Positions 9,079 to 18,539 of a DNA stretch of 64,000 bases are shown in pieces; the stretch's first letter is position 1, and the number at the start of each line of letters is the position of its first letter. A model generated the notes under the pieces. The model was not told where the DNA came from, did not search any database, and was given only the letters and a program-made list of their open reading frames with translations. The DNA is from Arabidopsis thaliana. Lineage: Eukaryota > Streptophyta > Magnoliopsida > Brassicales > Brassicaceae. The translations under genes and the position numbers were made by a program. The stretch is taken from positions 2,294,101 to 2,358,100 of the forward strand of contig NC_003074.8 of assembly GCF_000001735.4 (NCBI RefSeq). Direction: 5' to 3'.

Positions 9079-12000
9079 TCATAAAACACCCGAAAAAAAA
9101 GCCGCAATATCTTCAATATAACTAGTCTGGTTCTGTTTTGATTCTTCCTCTTCTTGCTCCTCCATTATCTGCTCATAGTCCCAAGAATGATCAACTTGTG
9201 TTTCTACCGCTTCCTCCTGAAGCTTACTCTCTTCCTCCAGAACCTTGCTATGTTCCTCCTCCCAAGAATGATCAACTTGTATTTCTCCCTCTTCCTCCTG
9301 AAGCTTACTCTGTTCCTCCTTTGACTTCTGCCACTGCCAGTCCCAAAAGTCAAAAGCTTCTGTTCCTCTCACTTGCTCGCTTCCATATCTGTTTTGACTT
9401 CCCTGTTCCCTGTGACCTGATTCTGAAAAGTCAAACCAAAAGAAGCCTATTCAGCACCCTTCTTTGCACGTTTTTGAGTTTAGCCAATGAAAGTTACCTG
9501 CACCTAGCGGCACCGAGGTGTCTCTGCAGGTTGGTCTTGTGTAACGCTTCCCTGCACCTGCACTTAGCTTCTTCTGCACGTTAACGTTTTTCTCACAAAT
9601 CCTCACAGGAGACGCCTGAATAAGAGATTCATGCCAGCATTATCAAGAGATCAAATCGAATCCCACAAAACATTTAAGAATAGTCCAGTTTCAAAGCGTG
9701 TAGTGTACCATTATTGCCCTGTTGGCGACATCTGCTTTCTCGAAGTCCACAAAAGCAAATTTATAGAGCTAACAGTTTCATCATACAAGTAGACAAATTA
9801 GTGTTTCCATGAAGAATAAGAAGAAGGGTTCAGAAAAATGCTTGTTAATATATTACTTGAACACTTACCGGACCAGATTTTATAATTGAAATGGCATTAA
9901 TTGGTCCAAACTTCTTCAATGCATCCTCAATCAAGGCAAAGGTTACATCTAGAGGAAGACGTTTAAGGAAAACGGACGCTGATAGATAAACAAAGAGATA
10001 TGTCAAAAGTAGAGTTGATAAAAACAGAGTTGATACCATTGTTACCCACCATTATTACCTTCGTGAGATTCTGTTCCTTCTTCCTCCTGAATCTTCCTCT
10101 GTTCCTCCCAGTTTTGGTTCTCTTCTTCTTCTTCTTCTTCCTCCAGACCAACTCCTTCTGTTCCTCTCACTTCCTCGCTTGTATATCTGTTTTGATTGTA
10201 TTGTCGCCCTTCTTCCTCCTGAAACTTCATCTGCTCCTCCGATTGATTCATAATCTTTTGCCAGTTTTGCAAGTCATAAACATCTGTTCCTCTCACTTCC
10301 TCCATCTTCTGCCAGTTACAAATGGGATTACCTAGTGATCCTCTCACTCCCTCGCCTCTCTTTATGTTTCCTGGTCCATCGGATGGACTTTCATAGTAAC
10401 CTGATTCCAAAACCAAACAAAACTAGACCCTTCAGGAATTTCTTTGATCGTTACATTGACTAACTAATAACTCCCACATACTCACCTTCATAGTATGGTT
10501 GCTTCTGCTCCACGTAAGTTGTGTGGCCATCAACATTTAGAGGAGACGCCTGAATAAGATCATGCCAGCATTGTCAAAGTCAATCTAACACTTAAGGCTT
10601 CAAGAGATCAAAGTGAATCCTAACCAAGATTCAGAACAAATGTATAAAAAAGGTCCAGGTCCAGGTCCAAAGCAAGTACCTGTATTGCTCTCTTGGCAGC
10701 ATCTGCTTCCTCAAACTCCACAAAAGCATACCAATAGTTCTACCAGTTTCACACAAATGTAACCAAATTAGCCTTTCCATTAATAAGAAAAATGCTTGTT
10801 AGTAGATCACTCAACACTTACCGAATTAGCAGGGTTTATAACTCGAATTCGTCCCTTTTTAATTGGTCCAAACTGCTTAAATACACTCTCAACCAAGGCA
10901 ACGGTTGCATTTGGAGGAAGGTCTTTTACACGAATGTGTGCATCTTCAGTTATAGCTGGTAAATAAACACACAAAAGGTTACGGAAATTGAGACTCCTCA
11001 CTGTATACATAAACGGGAAGGAGAAAAGACAAACTTTTTACCTTGAGAGTCCTGACTGTTCCCATTTCCAGTATCAGCACCTGCATCAGCTTTTATATCT
11101 GTTGAGTGATCACAAGACTAAACCAAACAAAACTAAAGCCTTTAACACAATTCCTTGACAGTTACAGTGACTAACTAATACTCACTTTTATTGTAAGCGT
11201 ACTTCTTCTCCACGTAAGTTCTGTACCCATCAATACTTATAGGAGACGCCTGAATAAGATTCATGCCAGCATTATCAAAACACCGATCAAATAATTAAAC
11301 AAGGGTCATCAAGGTCCAAAGCGCCGACCATTATTGCCCTGTTAGCGGCCTCTGCTTCTTCAAACTCCACATAAGCATATTTCCCAGTACAGTGCTACCA
11401 GTTTTATACAAGTAGACAAATTAGTGTTTCCATGAAGAAGAAAGTGTTCAAAAAATAAAAAAGGTTGTTAGTGGAATAACATTTTACCCAGTTGATTCTA
11501 ACTTCAACTCCACCTCTTCTAATTTCTCCAAACTGCTTAAATGCATTCTCAACAAAGGCAATGGTTGCATCTAGAGGAAGTTTTTTAGCGCAAATGGCTG
11601 CACCCTCAGAAGCACAAGATAGCTTGGGAACATTATCAAAACCATGATTTGGTTCAGAAACTCTCAGAGCAGCTCCCTCCGTTTCTGGAACTTTCTCCTC
11701 TATGACTGAACCATTCGCATTAAACCAAGATCTTAGACACTTACTTCCTCGCAAAGCAAAATATGGAGGCTGCTTATAATTGAACTGTTACTCACCATCA
11801 TTAGCAGGAGGAATGGCTGCATTGGCCTCGGGTATATCAACAAACCTGAACATGTCGGTGCAAACAATGTAGCCTTTTTCTTGGGGAACAAGAAAGAAAA
11901 CTTGTGTGAAGTGCCTTGCAGGTCTCTCGTTGAAAGTGAGGTAGCCATAAACAACGACGAGGATACCCTGCTTAAGAGAGTCTTGGGACGTGACGCTGGT

Positions 12001-12371
12001 TATCTTAACCGAATCAAAACTACCAGGAGATCGCCATTTAAGATCTTTCTGTTCCAAGATTAGGAATCATTCAAGAGAACAAAGATTTCACCAAAGTTAC
12101 TAAGTCAATCAGGAAAAGTATCTTTACCGATAAAGTGAAGACACGCATCGTTCCATCTAGTCCAGGCCGTGAAATCGTACTCTTATCTTTATAAAGCTTA
12201 TAGAGATTCTCCGGGGCGTTTTGCAAGGTGTTATAGTACTGCCTTGCAAACTCATCCCCCACCTACGTTTATACAGAGAGTTACAATCACAGGACAATGA
12301 AATCCGAAGAACAGAGCATACAGTTGTTGGATCCTATATACCACCTTTGCAGTATTTGGACGAGGATCCAT
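9079..12371 (-). CDS. NTF2-domain plus three-RRM protein with Glu-rich linker and tail
   Basis: Fifteen exons on the minus strand: 12345-12371, 12128-12262, 11796-12048, 11488-11705, 11329-11394, 11186-11249, 11042-11098, 10822-10955, 10680-10739, 10486-10549, 10059-10400, 9869-9978, 9709-9768, 9498-9615 and 9079-9422. They total 2052 nt (683 aa), every junction in frame. Residues 1-138 are NTF2-like. RRM1 is about 165-254 (RNP1 GKYAYVEF), RRM2 about 274-359 (RNP1 YWYAFVEF), and RRM3 about 474-550 (RNP1 YKFAFVDF). A Glu-rich linker (360-473) follows RRM2 and a Glu/Gln-rich coiled tail (570-683) follows RRM3. The likely role is RNA binding with NTF2-mediated dimerisation or partner binding in the cytoplasm or RNP granules. 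The exon-4 acceptor is uncertain: an in-frame alternative (GTGCAG|CCATTTGC, near 11603) would drop about 34 residues. Confidence 0.8.
9180..9341 (-). repeat. Two copies of an 81-bp in-frame repeat in the Glu-rich tail
   Basis: Two adjacent copies, 9180-9260 and 9261-9341, share CCCAAGAATGATCAACTTGT and TTCCTCCTGAAGCTTACTCT on the plus strand. In the protein this is a 27-residue unit beginning SKLQEE and containing QVDHSW. The period is an exact multiple of three, so the copies stay in frame and lengthen the acidic tail. Confidence 0.8.
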
Positions 12372-13188
12372 CGATACAGAGAATATGCAATGCCCTGTAT
12401 CTCAAATCAAGTTCCAAACGCAAAATCGTTAGATCTTGCGAACATAATCATAAAAGAAATGGTGAGAAGCAGCGGCTAACACAAAAGAAATGACTTATTT
12501 GTTAAGAAATGACGAAAGAAGTATAGAGATTGTCTTCACGTTTCACTAAATCAAAAGCAAAAGATGCATCGCTGATCTAATCCTCGAACCAACGATAAAC
12601 CGGAATCGCTGAAAGAAGACTCACCTGAAATTACAGCGAAGTAGTGAAGAAGATTGAATATGAGTATTGAGTAGCTCCGAGTTCTTCCACACCCACTCCA
12701 ATGGCGGTTCCTACGGTTATTCACCAGAAGGAAGAACAGAGGAAGAGACGAAGAGCGCGAGAGAAAGAAGGTGCTGAGAATTTCTTTTTATTTGGATTTT
12801 TCGTCCTATTTATGCAATTTCATAAAATGTTTATATTTACATTTGTTGCCACTAATCGTTGAGCGTTTTCGTTTGTTTGTTAGTAAAATCTGTTACTTTT
12901 TAACTGCTTTATTACTAGAGAATATTTGTTGACGAATTCAAACCATATGAAATTGCATAAATAAACAAATATATATACAACTACACGAATTCTTCACTTT
13001 TACTGATACGTTAATAAGAGAGACAATGCAACAAATTAAGTGTAAAATTAGTTGAAAAATGTCAAGGAAAAACAAAACTCTAAGAAAATCATGGATGGAG
13101 AGTCCCTTCGAACTCAAAACGTCCATCGGTGAAACTTATATACACAAAAACGAGACAAAAAGAGTAACAAAATATGTAAATTTGTAGT
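12372..13188 (-). promoter_or_regulatory. Leader and promoter of the longer NTF2/RRM gene, then spacer
   Basis: A TATA-like ATAAATAG lies at 12806-12813 on the minus strand. A probable leader-intron donor (TTTCAG|GTGAGT) follows near 12624, with its acceptor (ATACAG|GG) close above the ATG at 12371. This arrangement matches the shorter paralogue. From about 12860 to 13188 there is only AT-rich spacer, including the 3' flank of the AFP-like gene. Confidence 0.55.
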
Positions 13189-14226
13189 TCACAAAGTTGA
13201 GGGAACAACGGTTATATGCCTCAACGGATGCGACACATTAGTCCCACCGGCGTGAACGATGAACTCAGCCGGCGAGAAAGACGTTCCATGGCAGACGCAG
13301 ATTATACTGATCTCTGATTTTGAGTAACGGTATAGAAAACCATTTACGGTTTTGCCCTCGGGACCGTTACCGGTGCTAGTCACGCAAGGCATCTGAGCAA
13401 ACGGAAGCAAACTGCCGTTACCGTTACTGTTGGTATGCGGTTTTGGCGGCTTCCCACTCTCTTTGGTTACAGAAGAGTTGGACCATTCTTGGGTCTCCGC
13501 GTCTTTTGAACCGTCTGTGTTATGCACGGTTTGCTCTGTACCGGTCAGAATGTTGTTAACCGGAGATCTAACCTGTTTGGTTTGGCCAGATTGTGCCCCA
13601 ATGTCGCCACTTCCACCTGAACATTAACCATAATTCAAAATCATCTACATGCAAATAGCATAATTTTCGTGATTCTTTAACAGAATCAACACATCGAATT
13701 ATATACTAAAAAAAAACTATATACATATACCAACCAATTTTAGTTTATTTTTAAAAGAAGGTTGTTATATACCTTCTTGGCGAGAAGAGCTGCTAGGATC
13801 GGATACGGAGGAGGAGGTGCAAATGGGTGACCCAATCGTAACGTCTTTACTGCTTTCCTTGAGTCGACCCGACCCGTAACCGTTACACATGTTGATAGAG
13901 CTCAAATCCATATCATCGCCGTTACTAACTCCGTTATATTCTGTTCTGATCCTCTTGCACTCTCCTTCTTCTCCGCTTCTCTGCTGCTGCTTCGCCTCCC
14001 GCTTCTTCCGTGTTTCCTTTATCCTCGTCACATTCGTCGTTCTGCCGTCAAGATTAACGCCGTTATCCTTCTCGAATCCGACGGCGTTAGATTGTCCAAA
14101 TGTTTTAGATTTCTCCGTTTTCTTGAAAGGACCTCCCAGGGAAAGACATAGCTCGAGCTCGAGCTCGACCTCCACATTCTCATCTTCTACAAACTTTTCT
14201 GCCATTGATAAAGATTCAACAAACAT
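13189..14226 (-). CDS. AFP/NINJA-family transcriptional co-repressor adaptor
   Basis: Two exons, 13773-14226 and 13189-13616, give 293 aa from the ATG at 14226, or 286 aa from an in-frame ATG at 14205. The shorter form begins [20 protein letters not shown]. An EAR-type LxLxL motif ([14 protein letters not shown]) lies near the N-terminus, followed by a basic [14 protein letters not shown] stretch like the family's conserved middle motif. The C-terminus carries the JAZ/ABI5-binding domain: [19 protein letters not shown], then [12 protein letters not shown], then [10 protein letters not shown]. Family members bind ABI5-type bZIPs or JAZ proteins and recruit TOPLESS through the EAR motif in the nucleus. 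The upstream CACGTG cluster fits ABA-responsive expression. I cannot place it among the named AFP1-4 genes, which I recall at other loci, so no symbol is given. Confidence 0.82.
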
Positions 14227-14553
14227 ATAATGTCAAAAAGATGGTCTCTTGTCTTCCGCAAAATTTTCCTCTTGAAGGGTTTTGAAGCTTCGCCAACTTT
14301 GTTGTATGAGAAAGGAATATTATAAGGGGCGGAGATAATTAAAAAGAGAATGGTAAAGGCTTCGGAACATGACACATGTCCGATAAGGATAGTGGACATG
14401 GGCGGTTTCAAAATTCACTAAGAGAAAGGTTAAGAAACTTTATTAGCGCTACAATTTCGGATTATCGATAAACGCTTTCCATTTATTTTGTTGGTTTCTA
14501 TTTCCATTGGTTGTAAAAATCAAGTAAAATTTTGACGAAAAGTACCGAGACGC

Positions 14554-14827
14554 CACGTGTAACACGTGCATGGAAACAGTTAACACGTGTACACTGAGAT
14601 CCTGCTGGCTTTGACGAGGACACGTTGGGTGTTTTGAATTCTTGTGTTCGTATCTGACTCCGCGAATCTCGAGCATAAACACGACCCCGGGATTGACATG
14701 TGGCGACCATCTTCGAGAGACAGTGCAATAGGTTAGACAGTCCAGGTCAGCAAATGACGCCGTAACGGTTATTCTCATCTGATGTGTGTCGACGTGGTTC
14801 ATGTTTGGCTGGCTTCATGGGCACGTG
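14554..14827 (-). promoter_or_regulatory. CACGTG (ABRE/G-box) cluster upstream of the AFP-like gene
   Basis: Four perfect CACGTG palindromes occur at 14554-14559, 14563-14568, 14584-14589 and 14822-14827. Related ACGT cores lie near 14621 (GACACGTTGG) and 14790 (CGACGTGG). They sit about 330-600 bp above the start codon. A TATA-like CTTATAATAT is at about 14317-14326 on the minus strand. ACGTG elements in tandem are the known signature of ABA-responsive promoters bound by ABF/ABI5 bZIPs; bHLH and HY5-type factors also bind CACGTG. Confidence 0.7.
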
Positions 14828-15603
14828 CTAGATGACAAATGGCTGTAAAGAATTATGTTGAGTAGATAGATGACTCGTGTCTTTATTCGAATAGTGGAAT
14901 AGCTTGTTGAAGTTGCTTTATTATAGCTTGGCTATCACAAGTTCCAGCCTTACTCTTGCATGAATTGCACCTGGAAAGTGGAAAGAGGATTGAGACTATT
15001 TGAATTGTTGACAAGAAAAACAAAGGAAGATTCTGCGAATACACTGTGGAATATAGCAAATGTTCTTTTCTCGTTGTGATTTTTTCGGTTGATTAAATGT
15101 TTAACAAAATGTAAAGCAAAGATTCTAGAAAAAGAAAACCATTCTTGACTTTGCTATTTCTTTGACAAAAATGTGACGATATTCTTATGAACTTTTCATC
15201 ATATTTTATCATCATAATTTCAAGCCTTACGGTTATCACATGATCCATATTCATGTCAATGTCATGCTTATCCCCGAATATTACATACTACTGGGTTTAT
15301 GTACATAAGATCCGGTTCACGTTAATGGGCTGATGCTTTTTAGATAAGGCCCAACTAAAGCTGTTTCTTTTGTTAGCCGTGGAAACAAACTGCCCGTTTT
15401 GATTTGATCGCCGTAAGGCCCGTAACATTGACAGTGGAGAGGCTGAAAACATGATGGGTATAATAGTCATTTACTTGAGAAGCCTTTATATTTTTCATTG
15501 TACGGTTTAACCACAACATATCTAAACCGGTTTCCAAACACATTCTATTACTATGTAACCCCAAATTTGATCTCCGACTTCAAAATCGGAGAAATTTCAC
15601 GGC
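14828..15603. other. Intergenic, ending in the promoter of the second FHA gene
   Basis: No open frame of note. From about 15452 the sequence resembles the flank of the first FHA gene (ATGGGTATAAT near 15453 and CCGGTTTCCAAACA near 15528), marking the 5' edge of the duplicated FHA unit. Confidence 0.5.
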
Positions 15604-16530
15604 ATGGCTACAGCCGTTGGAAGCGGGAGCGATGTAGAGGTTGGATTTGCGAAGCTCCAAGGTGAGGATTTCGAGTACTATATGCAGTCTTACTCCATTA
15701 TTCTCGGCCGGAATTCTAAGAAATCGACCGTCGACGTCGACCTCTCATCTCTCGGCGGTGGGATGAACATTTCTCGCAACCACGCTCGGATCTTCTATGA
15801 CTTCACTAGACGACGCTTCTCTCTCGAGGTACTTGGCAAAAATGGCTGCTTCGTTGAAGGTGTCCTCCATCTCCCTGGGAACCCCAACGTCAAGCTCGAT
15901 TCACAGGACCTTTTGCAGATTGGTGACAAGGAGTTCTACTTCCTGCTTCCGGTTTGGAGTATCCTAGGCGGTCCATTGGGACCCAGGCACCACGTCTTAG
16001 GGAAGGCTACTGTTGTTCCGTACCATAATTATCATTCGGGTCCAGGTTCCGGGTCGGGTAAGAATGGCGTCCGGAGTAGAGAGTTGTATGAGTACGATGA
16101 TGAAGACGACGATGAAGAGGAGGATATCAGAGGCAGTGGAAAGAAAACATGGAGAGATGGACATGAAGGAGTATATGCCTCTGGAGGTAAAACCAAATTG
16201 CTCATGATAGCTTAACTTCATTGTGTCACTAAATAGATTTCAGGCTTGTTCTAGACTTTGAGTATAAGTTTTACTGTGGTGGTTGATGATTGAACCTTGT
16301 TAGACTTAGATTGAATGATAGTGACACCACGACATTGTATCTGCTTCATTTGTGCAGAGAAGAAGAGAGAGGGAAGATCAAAGGCAGATCGTGAAGCTGA
16401 TGATCAACAATTTTTGCAGCTAATGCATGGTAGTGGTTGGTCTGTGACAGATATTAAAGGAGTATGGAAACGTATGGCATCACAGTCGAGTAAGAAGATA
16501 CCTATCACAAGAAGACTGGGCTATCCCTGA
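15604..16530 (+). CDS. FHA domain protein, C-terminally altered duplicate
   Basis: Two exons, 15604-16186 and 16358-16530, give 756 nt (251 aa), the length I recall for At3g07260. Residues 1-115 are almost identical to the copy at 3868, with intact FHA signatures (ILGRNSKK, ISRNHARIF, LGKNGCFVEG). The acidic tract is four residues shorter. Exon 2 begins normally (EKKREGRSK). After QQFLQL it runs directly into what is intron 2 in the other copy, because a 344-bp segment equivalent to 4725-5068 is missing. Translation then continues through the former exon 3 in a different frame (ending RRLGYP) and stops at 16528-16530. The protein should therefore bind phosphopeptides but lacks the conserved helical C-terminal domain. 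It could be a shortened regulator or a decaying gene. Confidence 0.85.
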
Positions 16531-16660
16531 AGCAAAAGGTAAACCATGGTACGGTTTGCTGATGCTGCTGAGAAAATACCCGGAGCATTTCGTCATCAAC
16601 ACGAGATCAAAGGGAAGAGTTACCCTTGAATTCGTTTCCCTCGTTACCCTACTCTCATAA
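16531..16660 (+). pseudogene. Untranslated remnant of the FHA C-terminal exon
   Basis: After the new stop codon the sequence still matches exon 3 of the intact FHA gene: CCATGGTACGGTTTGCTGAT, then CCCGGAGCATTTCGTCATCA, up to the point equivalent to its stop (CTCATAATCATC here, CTCATGAGAAC there). It is the fossil of the C-terminal domain, left outside the frame by the deletion upstream. Confidence 0.85.
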
Positions 16661-17758
16661 TCATCGAGATGATTGTTAGTGCAGGAGCAGGATGATTGGT
16701 AGTATATCTTTTATGTTTCCACGTAATGAGTGTATAAGTGGGTGTTAGGTGTTTTGACCTTGGTGACTCGTCGGATTAAGTTTTTCTCGCTTTTCTTTGT
16801 TACGTTGTATATGTAGAATGACAATGACATTGATGAGTAAAACACTCTCGGATTTAACCTTTTCTCTCTCTTCAAGAAATCGCATAAGCTATTTTCAGCC
16901 ATATACATACTATAGCCTATATGGCTATTCAACATTAATACACTCTCGGGTAAATTTAACCTTTTAGTTGTTTTCTTATGGCGAAAGCGGATTTGGTTTG
17001 CATATTATTTAGTTGAAAAGAAAAATCAAACGAGAAAATATATCACAACCCAAAAGTATACTATACAAAATTCAGATAAAGTTGTCTCAAAAGTACTATG
17101 CATAGTACAGATAAAGTTGTCGGAAGGAAATATTAGTATGATTTTCCCCGTCTCATTACTGTACATCACTTAGTCAACGCATACACTGTTAAAAGTCAAC
17201 ACATACAATCATTCAAAAACGTTTGGAGTTTAACACATAACACATCACAAGAGTGATCATCACAAATTAGAAGTTTATTTTACAAACTTGAGCCTATTAA
17301 GTTTTTACTTTTTGGCCTAATGAAAATTGAAACCACTTTATTCAAACCCAAAAATCAACTTTCTTCTCTTGTTTTATCGGTGGTCAAGATCTAGGCTGTT
17401 CGCAATAACATTTATTATTTTTTTTTCCAATAATTTCGTCTTTAGTACCAACTTTCGTTTTATATATTGCTGCCGTACAACTTGCACTTGCTTACATGTT
17501 TATTTGTCTACAAATTATTACTTAAAAGTTAAAACAATATACAGAGAAATCTCCCTAAGTTATTGAGTGATAGTTTTAAGTTTTTTTTGTGAGATAAATT
17601 AATTACTATTTAGTATTTTACGTAGGTTTTGGTAAGATTCTTCGATTTTTTTTTTACTTACAAAAACAATAGAAAAAGACTGATGCATGACAAAATTCTT
17701 AGAAAAAAAAACTGATGCATATGATAACGTGAGTGAAGTTGGTGCTTAGAGTTGCTAA

Positions 17759-17763
<5 letters not shown>

Positions 17764-17799
<36 letters not shown>
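17764..17799. repeat. (AT)n microsatellite
   Basis: Uninterrupted alternating AT for about 36 bp, followed by a run of about 18 T residues. Such runs are length-variable between accessions. Confidence 0.9.
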
Positions 17800-18317
17800 A
17801 GTGAAGTTTTTTTTTTTTTTTTTTCAATCATTGAGTGAAGTTTTTTTCTTCTTTTCTTTTCTTTTTTAATCTTCTGCTGCAGTCACAAACTCACAGTGAT
17901 TGTAAAGCTGAAGTTTGTTTCCAGGCTCATTAGTCATTACCCTTGCTACAAAATTAGATTAGCATCAAAATTAATTAGTAAGTATTTAACCTAGGTTTTG
18001 ATAAGATTCTTGTATTTGGTTTTCTTATCACCTCGAAATTTCCAATTTTGTTTGATTAAAAAGGATATAAGAAACAATAGGAAAACGTGCTTGTGGCATG
18101 CAACGTTGTTTTTTTTTTAGATACAGATACAAGGCTATTTTCTAAATTCAAAATCTTAATCCGACCAAATTTAAATCTATAAAAGTGATTGGTTACAGAC
18201 ACTATTTTACTTTTTTGTCTTTTTCAAGAAGTTATTTGGATTTTCAAAATTACAGCATTAATTAAAATAGTAAACATATGTTAAAAGCCTAGGCGGATAA
18301 GTGAAAATATGATTTAA

Positions 18318-18539
18318 AACATTTCTAATGCATATTTTATTTTATTTTAAAGGAGATTTTAAAATATAGAGAATAATTCAATGTGCCTTTATTTTATTTT
18401 AGAGAAAATTCTATTTTAGATATATATAATGGACTAAAATTTTTTATATAAAAAAAAATTTCTTAAATAAAAAATAATATAAAAATGAACATTGGAGATG
18501 GTCCGTAAAAAAAATGGAATATTGGAGATGATCTTGTTT
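18318..18539. mobile_element. Candidate MITE-like patch
   Basis: The stretch is bounded by AACATTTCTAATGCAT on the left and by TATTGGAGATGATCTTG on the right (CATCTCCAAT in reverse). An internal CATTGGAGATGGTC sits at 18490-18503. These ends are loosely inverted and enclose very AT-rich DNA, as in small non-autonomous DNA elements of Arabidopsis. No target-site duplication could be fixed with certainty. Confidence 0.3.

Noticed and set aside
10000-10335. Leu/Phe-rich plus-strand frame over the NTF2/RRM linker.
   Set aside because: Shadow of the Glu-rich exon read on the opposite strand.
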